NCBI GenBank assembly: GCA_963700425.1
Contig: CAVOXO010000001.1
Span: 744,001 to 808,000, forward strand
Direction of reading: 5' to 3'
DNA length: 64,000 nt
Source of the DNA: CAVOXO01 sp963700425
Lineage (GTDB): Bacteria; Actinomycetota; Acidimicrobiia; Acidimicrobiales; Microtrichaceae
In this document: piece after piece, positions 1-9,019 of the stretch
Numbering within the stretch: the stretch's first letter is position 1
How the letters are laid out: the number at the start of each line of letters is the position of its first letter
Notes under the pieces: generated by a model
The model's input: the letters and a program-made list of their open reading frames with translations, nothing else
Told to the model about the DNA's origin: nothing
The model's database searches: none
Position numbers and translations under genes: made by a program

Positions 1-621
1 TCGAGGGACGGACCAGCGCGGTCATGGCGGCGGCCGTCACCCAGAACGGGCGGGCCGTCCTCGATGCCCAGGCCTGGTTCTGCACCGAACGGGACGTCCT
101 GGAACACGACGCCGTGTCGGCCCCCGACGTCGCCGATCCCGAGGAACTACCGTCGCTCGACGACGTCCGGAAGGGGGCGGCCCCCTTTCCCTTCTGGGAC
201 AACCTCGAGGGGCGCGCTCTGTCGTGGATGCCACCCGATGAATGGGCCGTGGCCGCACCGGGCCCACCGGTGTGGCAGGAATGGCTGGCCTTCCGTCCCG
301 ATCCCGACCTGTCGGACCCTCTCGTCGATGCCTCGCGCCTGGTGATTCTCGCGGACCTCCCCTCGTGGCCCGCCGCCCATCGCGCCCACCCGGGGGAGTC
401 CGGTGTCGTCGCCCCGAATCTCGATCTGGCCGTGCAGTTCCACCGATTCGAACCGGGGTGTCGGTGGCTTCTGTGTCACGGGTCGGCGCCCGTCGCGGAG
501 CGGGGCCTCATCGGTTTCGGGTCGCAGGTGTTCTCCCGTGATCGTCGGCTCCTGGCCAGCGGAGCGGGCCAGTTGCGGTGCCGGAGCGCGCCGACGTCAC
601 CCGCTGATCGGCGGCAATTGA
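1..621 (+). CDS. Acyl-CoA thioesterase, hotdog fold (3' part only)
   Basis: The reading frame enters the window open, so the N-terminus is missing. The visible part (from base 3) resembles the second hotdog domain of TesB-type acyl-CoA thioesterases, which hydrolyse acyl-CoA to free acid and CoA: GRTSAVMAAAVTQNGR, then LDLAVQFHRFE, a WLL segment, RGLIGFGSQVF and a final GAGQLRCR. The frame then runs on without a stop into the next gene. Stops in the other two frames lie at 605-607 and 619-621, so I place the true end near there, after a small indel. The apparent continuity with MoxR is therefore an artefact rather than a fusion. The family is fairly sure; the exact 3' end is not. Confidence 0.6.
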
Positions 622-643
622 CCAGCGCGGTCAAGAAGATCGG

Positions 644-649
644 TAGCCT
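644..649 (+). promoter_or_regulatory. Candidate -10 (TAGCCT) for leaderless moxR
   Basis: The TANNNT hexamer TAGCCT ends 6 nt before the ATG at 656. That spacing would put the transcription start at or next to the start codon, as in leaderless actinobacterial mRNAs. No clear -35 is visible. It supports 656 as the moxR start. Confidence 0.35.
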
Positions 650-655
650 GGCCCG

Positions 656-1573
656 ATGTCATTCCGTTTCGAGTCCGTCAACGACGTCAGATGCCCGCCT
701 GGGGAAGGTCGACTACCTGTCCGATGACGCCATCGCCGGGATCGTGTACCTGGCCGACCGGCTCGGCAAGCCCGTTCTCGTGGAAGGTCCTGCGGGAACC
801 GGCAAGACCCAGTTGGCGAAGTCGGTCGCCGAGATCTGCGGAGCGCGGCTGATTCGCCTGCAGTGCTACGAGGGGCTCGACGAGTCCAAGGCGCTCTACG
901 AGTGGAACTACAAGAAGCAACTGCTCCGTATCCAGGCCGGTCGATCCGAGGGCGACGGATCCTCCTGGGACGAGATCGAGGAGAACATCTTCTCCGACGA
1001 CTTCCTGCTGACCCGACCCCTGCTCGAGGCGATCCGGGCCGAGGATCCGGTGGTCCTGTTGATCGACGAGGTCGACCGGGTCGAGGTCGAGACCGAGGCG
1101 CTGCTGTTGGAGATCCTCTCGGACTACCAGGTCTCGATCCCCGAACTGGGCACGATCGAGGCGCGTCAGATCCCGCTGGTCTTCCTCACGTCCAACAACA
1201 CCAGGGAGCTGTCCGAAGCGCTCAAGCGACGCTGTCTCTTCCTGCACATCGACTACCCCGACATCGAACGTGAACGCGAGATCGTGCTCACCAAGATCCC
1301 CGACATCACCGAATCCCTGGCCGATCAGGTGGCCCGTATCGTCCGGTCGATCCGGCGCTGGAACTGAAGAAGGCCCCGTCGGTCTCCGAGACCCTGGATT
1401 GGGCTCGAACCCTGATGCTGCTGGGCATCGAGAAGATCGACGCCGAGACCGCGACGACCACGGCGAACATCCTGTTGAAGTATCAGACCGACATCGCCAA
1501 GGCGACCAAGGAGTTCGCGAACGAGGGATCCTCGTTCCGCAAGGGCGGCCCCTTCAGCGAGTCGGGCGGCTGA
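656..1573 (+). CDS. moxR: MoxR-family AAA+ ATPase (two indels)
   Basis: AAA+ ATPase of the MoxR/CoxD type, thought to act with VWA proteins as a chaperone that inserts cofactors or activates protein complexes. About 305 residues once two breaks are repaired. Near 690 an extra base moves the frame from MSFRFESVNDV to DARLGKVDYL. Near 1354 a G is missing, after which the protein continues LELKKAP and ends SFRKGGPFSESGG. Walker A GPAGTGKT is near residue 44, Walker B VVLLIDEVDR near 135, and sensor region VFLTSNN and arginine finger LKRRC follow. The CoxE-like gene starts 2 nt after the stop, so the pair is an operon. The family call is firm; I read the breaks as sequence errors. Confidence 0.85.
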
Positions 1574-1575
1574 CG

Positions 1576-3063
1576 ATGGCCGAGGGGGACGTCGCGGTCG
1601 TGGCCGACGGCGCGCCCATGCTCGATCTGCTGGGAGGGTTCATCTCCGAGCTGCGCGAGGCGGGCATCCCGGTGAGCCTCACCGAGAACCTCGACGCCAT
1701 GGAGGCGGTGCGTCACATCCCCCTCGACGACCGCGCCGCCTTCAAGTACGCGCTGGCCGCGACGCTCATCAAGAACAACACCCACTGGAGGGTCTTCGAG
1801 ACCCTCTTCGAGGTGTACTTCTCGCTGCGGGGCCGGGAGTATGCGCTGGGAGACGACGCCGCGGACATGGCCGACGACGTGGCCGACGCCATGGAGGACA
1901 TGGCCGGAGAGGGCGAGGGCGAGGGCTCGGGGCAGGGTGGCGGCGGGGGAGACGCACTGTCACCCGAGGAACTCGCCGAGATGCTGTACCAGTCGCTGCT
2001 GCGCGGCGACGACGCCATGATGCGCGCCGTGGCCCGCCAGTCGGTGCGACGCTTCGCCGGCATGGAGCCGGGGCGGCCCGTCGGGGGGACCTACTACCTG
2101 TACCGCACGCTGCGGAATCTCGATCTCGACGGCGTGCTCGACCAGCTGATGGCCCAGGCCCGGGAGGACTCGCCCGAGGAGCTGACCACCCTCGAGGAGC
2201 GTCTCGAACGCGACGAGTACGAGCACCGCATCAACCAGCTCAAACAGGAGATCGAAGCCGAGATCCGCCGACGACTGGTTGCCGACCGGGGCGTCGACGC
2301 CATGGCCAAGACGTTGCGCAAGCCGCTGCCCGAGGACATCGACTTCATGCACGCCAGCCGCGACGAGATGAAGCTGTTGCGGCAGGCGATCTTCCCGCTC
2401 ACCCGCAAGCTGGCGGTCCGGCTGGCTCGCAAGCGTCGACACGGTCGCAAGGGAGCCCTCGATTTCCGCAACACGGTCCGCCATTCGCTGAGCTACGGCG
2501 GCGTCCCCGCCGAACCCAAGTTCAAGTATCCGCGTCCGGCCAAGCCCGAGATCTTCGTGGTGGCCGACATCTCGGGGTCGGTCGCGGCGTTTGCCCGCTT
2601 CACCCTTCACCTCGTCCATGCCATCTCCGGGCAGTTCTCCAAGGTGCGGTCTTTCGTCTTCATCGACGGCGTCGACGAGGTCACCCGGTACTTCGAGGGC
2701 ACCGACGACATCGTCGAGGCGATCCACCGTGTCAACACCGAGGCCGACGTCGTCTGGGTGGACGGGCACTCCGACTACGGCCATGCCTTCGAAGCGTTCT
2801 GGAGTCGGTGGGGCAAGGACGTCGGGCCGAAGACCACCGTCATCATCCTGGGCGACGCCCGCAACAACTACCACGCGTCCCAGAGCTGGGTGATCAAGGA
2901 GGTCCAGCATCGGGCCCGCCACGTCTTCTGGCTGAACCCCGAGCCTCGCAGCTACTGGGACACCGGCGACTCGATCGTCGGTGAGTACGGAACGTTCTGC
3001 GACGGCGTGTTCGAGTGTCGGAACCTGCGTCAGCTGGAGCGATTCGTGGACAATCTCGTCTGA
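1576..3063 (+). CDS. CoxE-like VWA-domain protein
   Basis: A 495-residue VWA protein of the CoxE/YehP-like type, the usual partner of a MoxR ATPase. The N-terminal helical part (MLDLLGGFISELREAGIP) is followed by an acidic, glycine-rich stretch near residues 85-130, a charged helical region, and a C-terminal VWA domain with the metal-site motif DISGS near residue 330. Later TTVIILGDARNN supplies the second VWA strand. It starts at the ATG 2 nt behind moxR and is intact. By analogy with CoxD/CoxE it should work with MoxR in cytoplasmic maturation of an unidentified enzyme. No dehydrogenase subunits are in the window, so the client is unknown. Confidence 0.82.
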   Translation: MAEGDVAVVADGAPMLDLLGGFISELREAGIPVSLTENLDAMEAVRHIPLDDRAAFKYALAATLIKNNTHWRVFETLFEVYFSLRGREYALGDDAADMADDVADAMEDMAGEGEGEGSGQGGGGGDALSPEELAEMLYQSLLRGDDAMMRAVARQSVRRFAGMEPGRPVGGTYYLYRTLRNLDLDGVLDQLMAQAREDSPEELTTLEERLERDEYEHRINQLKQEIEAEIRRRLVADRGVDAMAKTLRKPLPEDIDFMHASRDEMKLLRQAIFPLTRKLAVRLARKRRHGRKGALDFRNTVRHSLSYGGVPAEPKFKYPRPAKPEIFVVADISGSVAAFARFTLHLVHAISGQFSKVRSFVFIDGVDEVTRYFEGTDDIVEAIHRVNTEADVVWVDGHSDYGHAFEAFWSRWGKDVGPKTTVIILGDARNNYHASQSWVIKEVQHRARHVFWLNPEPRSYWDTGDSIVGEYGTFCDGVFECRNLRQLERFVDNLV

Positions 3064-3167
3064 GAACCGTCTTGGCCCGGTGCCGCGGCGGCCGGCGGCC
3101 CCACCGCTATCGTCTGCTGCTTCGTGCGCCGGGTCGTTCCGGCGGTCAGAGCCACCCAGGAGATCTC

Positions 3168-4143
3168 GTGTCCCTCGTTTCCGCAAGCCTCGTCCGTCGC
3201 GTCGCCGGCGTTCTTTTCGCCACGGCCCTGGTTGCCTCGGGATGCGGCTCGGACTCCGAGGAGGGATCCGGCGGCGACAACGAGTGCTACTCGTTCGACG
3301 AGCCCACCACCGAGGGCACCTACGACGGATCCGACCCGAGTGCCGACATCGCCGAGCGAGGCGAGCCGACCGACATCTGGGCACCCGACGAACCGTTGAC
3401 GGAGCTGAAGGTCATCGATGTCGTCGAAGGTTCGGGCGCCACCGTCGGAGCCCGAGTCGACCGTGGTGGTGCAGTACGTCGGGATCCAGCAGAGTGACTG
3501 CTCGGAGTTCGATTCGTCGTGGGAGACCGGACAACCCGCATCGTTCCCGCTGGCGGGCGTCATCCCGGGATTCAGCCAGGGGTTGGAGGGAATGAAGGTC
3601 GGCGGCCGGCGGTACATCGCGATGCCCGCCGACATGGCCTACGGCGACGCCGATCCCGAGGCCGAAGCGGGCGCGCCCGGTCAGCCGTCGGGCACCCTGG
3701 TGTTCGTGGTCGACCTCGAGGACGTGACCGAGACCGTTCCGCCTCCCGAGCCCGCCATCGCGGACGAAGCAGCGCTGGCCGCGGCGGAGGCCCGGGGCAA
3801 GCCGACCATGGTCGTGCCCGACCCTCTCCCCACCGAGTTGACCGTGGTCGACGACGTGGTCGGCGAGGGTGCGGAGGTGGCCGAAGGGGGCCAGGTTCTG
3901 GCCCACTACGTCGGCATCGATGCCACCGGAACGGAGTTCGATTCGTCGTGGGAGAGGGGTGAGCCCGCCGCATTCGGGCTGGATCAGGTGATCGCGGGAT
4001 GGACCGAGGGACTCGTCGGGATGAAGGTCGGCGGCCGCAGGACGCTCGTCATCCCCGCCGACATGGCGTACGGCGATGACGACTCCTCGGGGCGCCCGAC
4101 CGGCACCCTCATCTTCACCGTCGACATGGTCGGCACCTCCTGA
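3168..4143 (+). CDS. Lipoprotein with two FKBP-type peptidyl-prolyl isomerase domains
   Basis: GTG start 7 nt after an AGGAG ribosome site. The signal peptide ends in the lipobox LVASGC, so this is an extracytoplasmic lipoprotein. Two tandem FKBP domains follow. The first has QYVGIQ, FDSSW, IPGFSQGLEGMKVGGRR and the second has HYVGIDATGTEFDSSW, IAGWTEGLVGMKVGGRR, each closing with a DMAYGD segment. FKBPs catalyse proline cis-trans isomerisation during folding of exported proteins. One extra C in the run at 3451-3453 splits the reading frame just at the start of domain 1; repaired length is about 324 residues. Both domains keep most of the fold's signature residues, so isomerase activity is plausible. 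Confidence 0.85.
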
Positions 4144-4186
4144 TCCGTCGGTCCTCCCGGGGCCCCGCACGAACCATGGCGGCCGT

Positions 4187-4217
4187 GGCGCCGAGCGACG
4201 AGGCCCGGCTCGGCGCC
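4187..4217. terminator. Possible hairpin between convergent genes
   Basis: GGCGCCGAG (4187-4195) and CTCGGCGCC (4209-4217) form a 9-bp perfect GC stem with a 13-nt loop. A second copy of the right arm lies at 4226-4234. There is no T-tract. The site is between the FKBP gene and the opposing DUF2505 gene, so a bidirectional termination role is plausible but unproven. Confidence 0.35.
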
Positions 4218-4242
4218 GGCCTCAGCTCGGCGCCGATCGAAG

Positions 4243-4284
4243 GGTCCGTGGTCCGTGGCCCGTGGTCCGTGGCCCGTGGCCCGG
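4243..4284. repeat. Six tandem 7-bp units (GGYCCGT)
   Basis: GGTCCGT or GGCCCGT is repeated six times without gaps, ending with GGCCCGG, immediately before the stop codon of the minus-strand DUF2505 gene. It is a short minisatellite and is likely length-variable. No function is evident. Confidence 0.7.
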
Positions 4285-4286
4285 GC

Positions 4287-4778
4287 TCAGTCCTCGTCGA
4301 GCAGCTTGGCGACGTACTGCTGCTCGAGCTCGAGGTGCTCACGCAGACCCGACACGATGGCTTTCTCGACGGGGCCCGACCCGAAGAGAAGCTTCACGCT
4401 GAACCGGCCGTCGATCGATCGGATCGAGCCGGTTTCCGCGTTCTCGAAGCGAGTCTCTGCGGCGGCCTCCATCTTCGACGCGTAGTGATCCGGGAGGAAC
4501 CGGACCGCGCCCGTCAGGGTCGGGCGATCGTAGGTGGTCTCCTCGATCCAGGTCAGCTTGTCGGGATTGACCACCACGGTCGCGGCCGCAGGGAGGTCGG
4601 CGGTGAAGCGGTATCGCATCGTGACGATCCGGCGATCGCCCCGATCGATCGCGTCGAGGGGCTCGGGGCGGCTGATGCGCCCGAACTCCGGCAACGACGT
4701 CTTGGTCTCCGGTCGGAGGAACAGGTCGAACATCGTCTCCGCAGATGCGTCGTAGGTCTGTACGACCGAGAAGTCCAT
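4287..4778 (-). CDS. DUF2505 family (SRPBCC-like) protein
   Basis: 163 residues starting MDFSVVQTYDASAETMFDLF, a typical beginning of a START/SRPBCC helix-grip fold, matching the actinobacterial DUF2505 family. These proteins have a hydrophobic cavity; the ligand is unknown. The RYRFTADLP and GRFSVKLLFG strands and the C-terminal long helix (EKAIVSGLREHLELEQQ) fit the fold. It is probably cytoplasmic. The PaaX gene lies upstream on the same strand with a 62-nt gap, so co-transcription is possible. Confidence 0.65.
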   Translation of the reverse strand: MDFSVVQTYDASAETMFDLFLRPETKTSLPEFGRISRPEPLDAIDRGDRRIVTMRYRFTADLPAAATVVVNPDKLTWIEETTYDRPTLTGAVRFLPDHYASKMEAAAETRFENAETGSIRSIDGRFSVKLLFGSGPVEKAIVSGLREHLELEQQYVAKLLDED

Positions 4779-4840
4779 GTGTGTCCCCCGAACGGCAGCG
4801 TCGGATCAACCTACCGGCTTGATTCGGGGCCTCGTGGCGC

Positions 4841-5779
4841 TCAGGGGAGGTCGGCGATCATGTCGTCGTAGACCCGGAACAGGGCCGGGCCGGACTTGTC
4901 CTGCCTGGCGAGAACACCGAGGCGGCGGCAACGGGCCAGGATCTCGCGGGCGGCCCGGCCGGGCCACGGGCGCGGAAGGAGCTCGGGGGGCAGGAGTGGA
5001 TCGTGGTCGAAGCACTGGCTGAACCGGATCGCCACCGTGAGCGCGCCCGGCAGATATTCGGCCTCCGAGAGCTTCTCGTTCCGGCGCCGCATCTCCTCGA
5101 GTTGGGCAGGCACCTGCTGGTAGCTGTCGATGAACTCGTCGTATCTCGCGGCCACCTCGTCGAGGGGCCAGAGAGCCTGTGCCAGTTCACGCGGGTCGGT
5201 GCGCCCACCCAGGTCGAGGTCGTCGGTCGAGGCGACCACGACGTGGTCGGAGATCCCCAGTCGCTGTGCGGCGGCGGTCACGTCGCTCTCCCAACGGTGC
5301 GGCGAGACGTACAGGCCGTTGTGCACCGATGCCGCTCCGAGGGTCAGGAGATGATCGCGGAAGTGGTCCCGAGCCGCCCGCTGGGCCTCGGGAATGGCGA
5401 AGGCGACGAGACGCCAACGCCGATCCCAACCCCTGCCCGCGGCGTCCTGCGCGTACGCGAGCAGGTGTCGTGCCATCGTCGACGACAGCAGGGCCTGGCC
5501 GGCCTCGGTGGCTCGGAACACCGCCTCACGGCCTTCACCGGCGCGTTCGAACAGCTCCTCGGTCACCAGTCGGCGCATACAGGAGCGCACCTGATCGAGC
5601 GTGAGCCCGCATGGTTCGGTCACGTCGTAGAGCTCGTCACCGTGGATCGATCCGTCTCGGTGAGCCATGCCGAGACACAGCAGGCGGGTCGGGATGGACT
5701 CCGCGTCGTCGACGGTCGAAATCTCGGCGGCCGTCGAATTCACGACCACATGGTGTGCCACCGGCCGTCCTCGTGTCAA
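4841..5779 (-). CDS. PaaX-family transcriptional regulator
   Basis: A 312-residue protein with an N-terminal winged-helix region (RLLCLGMAHRDGSIHGDELY) and a PaaX-like C-terminal domain carrying DPLLPPELLPRPWPGRAAR near the end. PaaX proteins repress aromatic (phenylacetate) catabolic genes and are released by the CoA-thioester product. No paa genes are in the window, so the target is unknown. It is divergent from the DedA gene with 66 nt between them. The ATG at 5779 is used, though an internal start a few codons later is possible. Confidence 0.75.
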   Translation of the reverse strand: MTRGRPVAHHVVVNSTAAEISTVDDAESIPTRLLCLGMAHRDGSIHGDELYDVTEPCGLTLDQVRSCMRRLVTEELFERAGEGREAVFRATEAGQALLSSTMARHLLAYAQDAAGRGWDRRWRLVAFAIPEAQRAARDHFRDHLLTLGAASVHNGLYVSPHRWESDVTAAAQRLGISDHVVVASTDDLDLGGRTDPRELAQALWPLDEVAARYDEFIDSYQQVPAQLEEMRRRNEKLSEAEYLPGALTVAIRFSQCFDHDPLLPPELLPRPWPGRAAREILARCRRLGVLARQDKSGPALFRVYDDMIADLP

Positions 5780-5845
5780 CGGGAGCCGCCGGGCGCCGAA
5801 GTAGGGTTCGGATTCTCAACGCCGGTGGGGCATCGAAGGGAGCCG

Positions 5846-6454
5846 ATGGACAACCTCCTGGCCTGGCTCGAGAATTCGTCCGCCGCGTGGTGGTTCCTCA
5901 TCATCATCGTCGCCGTCGCGCTGCTCGACTCGGTGATCCCGATCGTTCCCAGCGAGTCGGCCGTGATCCTGGGGGGCATCGCGGCGGCACGAGGTGATCA
6001 CCGCTACCTGGCCGTCGCGGTCGCAGCCGCCGTCGGTGCGTTCGTCGGCGACAACATCGCCTACGCGCTCGGTTGGCGGGCCAGCGGGCGCCTCTATGAG
6101 CGATGGCTCGCCAATCCCAAGACCCGGGCCCGACTCGAGTGGGCCGAAACACAGATCCAACAGCGCGGCGGGCCGTTGCTGGTGACAGCCCGGTTCGTTC
6201 CCGGAGGTCGGACCGCGGTGACGTTGAGCAGCGGCGTCACCCGGCAGAAATGGGGGTGGTTCGTGCGATGGGACATCGCGGCGTCGATCGCGTGGGCGAT
6301 GTACGCCACGACCCTCGGGTATGTCTTCGGTGAGAAGTTCGCCGACAGCCACGCCACCGCGTTCATCGCCGCGTTCGCGGCCGCGCTGGCCGTCACCGGG
6401 CTCATCGAGGTCGTGCGCTGGGCCCGCGCCCGACGAAAAGATCACGCCGACTGA
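5846..6454 (+). CDS. DedA/VTT-domain membrane protein
   Basis: A 202-residue polytopic membrane protein of the DedA (SNARE-associated/VTT) family. The N-terminal hydrophobic segment WWFLIIIVAVALLDSVIPIV is followed by PSESAVILGG, a glycine-rich re-entrant region, and the conserved RFVPGGRTAVTLSSGV motif with its essential arginine. Two further hydrophobic helices follow, with a basic tail. DedA proteins act as lipid (undecaprenyl- or phosphatidyl-) flippases or scramblases. The ATG at 5846 has a GGGAG site close upstream. The long open frame before it is not coding. Confidence 0.8.
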   Translation: MDNLLAWLENSSAAWWFLIIIVAVALLDSVIPIVPSESAVILGGIAAARGDHRYLAVAVAAAVGAFVGDNIAYALGWRASGRLYERWLANPKTRARLEWAETQIQQRGGPLLVTARFVPGGRTAVTLSSGVTRQKWGWFVRWDIAASIAWAMYATTLGYVFGEKFADSHATAFIAAFAAALAVTGLIEVVRWARARRKDHAD

Positions 6455-6472
6455 GCCGGCCGCCTCGTCGGT

Positions 6473-7189
6473 TCAGTCGGCGTGCAGACCGCACTCGGTC
6501 TTGTCGCGCCCGCTCCAGCGGCCCGAGCGGGCATCGTCGCCCTCTTCGACCGGCCGGGTGCACGGCCAGCAGCCGATCGAGGCGTACCCCTGGTCGAGCA
6601 AGGGGTTGTAGGGGACGTCGTTGGTGGCCAGATAGGCGTCGGCATCCGCCGCGGTCCAGGCGGCGATGGGGTTCACCTTCACCAGTCCCCTCAGATCACG
6701 TCCGACGATCGGGGCCGCCGCTCGACTCGGAGCCTCGTCGCGACGCAGGCCGGACATCCACGCACTCTTGCCGGCGAGTGCCCGGTCGAGTTGTCCGACC
6801 TTGACCGACGAACAGCAGTTCTCGGGATCCGCAATCCACAACTCCTCGTCATGGGGCGCCACCGTCATCATCCGCAGGTTGAGCCCGTAGTGGCGCCGGA
6901 TCCGTTCCACCGTCTCGAGTGTCTCGGGGAAGTGGTAGCCGGTGTCGATGAACACCACCTCGATGGCAGGGTCGACCCGGGTGGCGATGTCGATGACGAG
7001 CGCATCGGCCATCGACGCGGCCAGTGACAGGTGCGGGCCGAACGAGTCCGAGGCCCACTGGATGATCGTCGAGGCCGGCACGTTCTCGAACTCCGCGTTG
7101 AGGTCCGCGAGTTCCTCGTCGCTGAAGTGCGCCGGCTCGAAACGTGCCGACGGTCGTGAGACCGCTGTGCCCGCCGTCACGTTGCGCAT
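6473..7189 (-). CDS. cysH: Adenylylsulfate (APS) reductase, assimilatory
   Basis: 238 residues. It reduces activated sulfate to sulfite using thioredoxin in cysteine synthesis. The PP-loop region SLAASMADALVID is followed by FIDTGYHFPETLETVERI. The paired cysteines ENCCSS and the later CWPC form the two-part [4Fe-4S] signature that marks APS-reducing rather than PAPS-reducing enzymes. The ECGLH tail holds the catalytic cysteine. The start overlaps the end of the upstream sulfite reductase by 13 nt, so the pair is translationally coupled, as in the mycobacterial sirA-cysH pair. No ATP sulfurylase is in view. Confidence 0.92.
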   Translation of the reverse strand: MRNVTAGTAVSRPSARFEPAHFSDEELADLNAEFENVPASTIIQWASDSFGPHLSLAASMADALVIDIATRVDPAIEVVFIDTGYHFPETLETVERIRRHYGLNLRMMTVAPHDEELWIADPENCCSSVKVGQLDRALAGKSAWMSGLRRDEAPSRAAAPIVGRDLRGLVKVNPIAAWTAADADAYLATNDVPYNPLLDQGYASIGCWPCTRPVEEGDDARSGRWSGRDKTECGLHAD

Positions 7190-8958
7190 TCCGAGTCTCC
7201 GATCTCCACCTCGTAGGGCCCGGTCTCGTCGTAGTCGATGTAGTAGTCGGGTCCGTCCTGGGGGGTGGGGAACACGTCGAGGTCCTTCAGCTCCGCTGCG
7301 ATGGTGGCGACGCCTCCACTGCGGTCGATCCAGCTGCGGAAGGTCTCTCCGGCCGATCGCTCCTCGGCGAACTTCCCGACCACCCGCGTGACCGCCTGCG
7401 GTGCCGCTTTGGCGGGCAGCCGGAGTGCCTTCTCCCCGAAGTGGATCTGCTCCTGGCCGACGTAGCCGCCGAGCAGCATCTGGTACCCCGGTGCCGGTTG
7501 GCCATGGGCCCGGCGTTCGGCGCCCATGAATCCGATGTCGGCGATGTGGTGCTGGCCGCACGAGTTGGTGCATCCCGAGATGTTGGTGCGGATGCCACCG
7601 ACCTCGGCCAGGCCCGCGTCCTCGAGGGCGGAGCCGATGGCGTCGGCGAGGCCTCGCGACTGGGTCACCGCGAGGTTGCACGTGTCGGCGCCGGGGCAGG
7701 CGACGATGTCGCGACTCAGCTCGGCTCCCGGCTGGGCCATACCGATGGTGGTGAGCCGATCGAAGATCCGCGGCAGCATGTCCTCGGTGAGATTGCGGAA
7801 CACCAGGTTCTGACGGTTGGTCGCACGCACATCGGCGTCGAACTCCCGGGCGATGGAGGCGAGGCCCCGGAACTGGTCGGACGTGATGTCGCCGAGACGG
7901 GCCCATGCGTATGCGGACACCGTGCCGTTGGCATCACCACGCACGACGTTCGCCGCCTCCCAGCGGGTGTACGCGTCCGTCGACACGAGAGTCACCGGCG
8001 TGCCCTGGCCCATGGCGGTCGGCTCCACCACCAGGGAGCGCCCGGCCGGTGCGTCACCCCACTCGGCCACGACCTCGGGAATGCCGCCGGGCCAGGACGA
8101 GGAGGCGGGAAGCAGGCGGCGGGAGGCGAGGATTCGATCGCGCACCTCGTCGAACCCCAGCTCGTCGATGACCCACTTCAGTCGGGCCCGGAGCTTGTTC
8201 TTGCGGTTCCCGGTCTGTTCGAAGACCCGGAGGACCGCCTCGAGGGTGGGCAGGAGGTCTTCCTTGGTGGTGAAGTCCTCGAGAGCGAGGGCCGGGTGCG
8301 GGTTGGCGCCCAGGCCGCCGCCGACGAAGACCCTGAAGCCGGCTTCCACCGACCCGTCGTCGCGGTTCCGGGCGACCGCGATCACGCCGGCGTCGTTGAA
8401 CATCGCCTGACCGCAGTCGGTCTCGCATCCGCTGAAGTTGATCTTGAACTTCCGGGGGAGGCGCTGGGCGATCGGATGGCGCAGGAAGTGCCGGAACGCC
8501 GCTTCGGCCCATGCCGTGATGTCGAGAACCTCGTGGGGACACGCACCGGCGAGATGGCAGCCCTGCACGTTGCGTACCGTGTCGCCGCACGCCTCGCGGG
8601 AGGTGAGGCCCACCGCCGCGAAGTCGCGCAACAGGTCGGGCACCCGGGTGAGCTCGACGTAGTGGAACTGAAGGTTCTGACGGGTGGTGATGTGACCCCA
8701 TCCCCTCGAGTATTCGTCGGAGACCCGGGCGAAGAGGTCCAGCTGGGCGGGGGTCAGAACCCCGTACGGCGCCTTGACCCGGACCATCTGGTGGGTGCCG
8801 CCCTGTCGCTGCCCGTAGATCCCGTTGTTGAGCCGGAAGACCCTGAAGACGTCCTCCTCGACCTCTCCCGCGAGGTAGCCCGCCAGCATGGTCTCGAACT
8901 TGTCGATGTCGGCCGCGATGTCGGGGTCGATCTCGACGACGAGAGGGGGAGCGCTCAT
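7177..8958 (-). CDS. sirA: Ferredoxin-type sulfite (nitrite/sulfite) reductase
   Basis: A 593-residue siroheme/[4Fe-4S] reductase. The two-repeat architecture is visible: the first half has HITTRQNLQFHYV and SGCETDCGQAM, and the second half has TNRQNLVFRNL. The cluster ligands are CPGADTC and GCTNSCGQHH in the C-terminal half. It reduces sulfite to sulfide by six electrons. The cysH gene follows in a 13-nt overlap, which favours sulfite over nitrite as substrate. The ATG at 8958 is preceded by a 61-nt gap to the DAHP synthase gene that holds a hairpin. Confidence 0.9.
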   Translation of the reverse strand: MSAPPLVVEIDPDIAADIDKFETMLAGYLAGEVEEDVFRVFRLNNGIYGQRQGGTHQMVRVKAPYGVLTPAQLDLFARVSDEYSRGWGHITTRQNLQFHYVELTRVPDLLRDFAAVGLTSREACGDTVRNVQGCHLAGACPHEVLDITAWAEAAFRHFLRHPIAQRLPRKFKINFSGCETDCGQAMFNDAGVIAVARNRDDGSVEAGFRVFVGGGLGANPHPALALEDFTTKEDLLPTLEAVLRVFEQTGNRKNKLRARLKWVIDELGFDEVRDRILASRRLLPASSSWPGGIPEVVAEWGDAPAGRSLVVEPTAMGQGTPVTLVSTDAYTRWEAANVVRGDANGTVSAYAWARLGDITSDQFRGLASIAREFDADVRATNRQNLVFRNLTEDMLPRIFDRLTTIGMAQPGAELSRDIVACPGADTCNLAVTQSRGLADAIGSALEDAGLAEVGGIRTNISGCTNSCGQHHIADIGFMGAERRAHGQPAPGYQMLLGGYVGQEQIHFGEKALRLPAKAAPQAVTRVVGKFAEERSAGETFRSWIDRSGGVATIAAELKDLDVFPTPQDGPDYYIDYDETGPYEVEIGDSECAT

Positions 8959-8979
8959 GGGGAATTCCTGACTGAAGTG

Positions 8980-9011
8980 GTCGGGTTTCGGGACAGTGTT
9001 CCAAACCCGAC
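8980..9011. promoter_or_regulatory. 9-bp inverted repeat upstream of sirA-cysH
   Basis: GTCGGGTTT (8980-8988) and AAACCCGAC (9003-9011) are perfect inverted arms around a 14-nt loop. The repeat lies 22 nt upstream of the sirA start and just past the end of the DAHP synthase gene. Without a T-tract it could be an operator, an attenuator or a terminator. Confidence 0.4.
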
Positions 9012-9019
9012 CGTCTCGG

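Noticed and set aside
24..1367. A thioesterase-MoxR fusion protein
   Set aside because: The frame is open through both genes only because of indels. MoxR has its own start (ATG 656, with a -10-like box) in a different frame for its first 11 codons.
4243..4284. CRISPR-like or regulatory repeat array
   Set aside because: Units are only 7 bp, gapless and few. This is simple tandem duplication.
5003..5845. N-terminal extension of the DedA protein
   Set aside because: The upstream open frame runs antisense over PaaX and lacks hydrophobic character. The ATG at 5846 with GGGAG matches the family.
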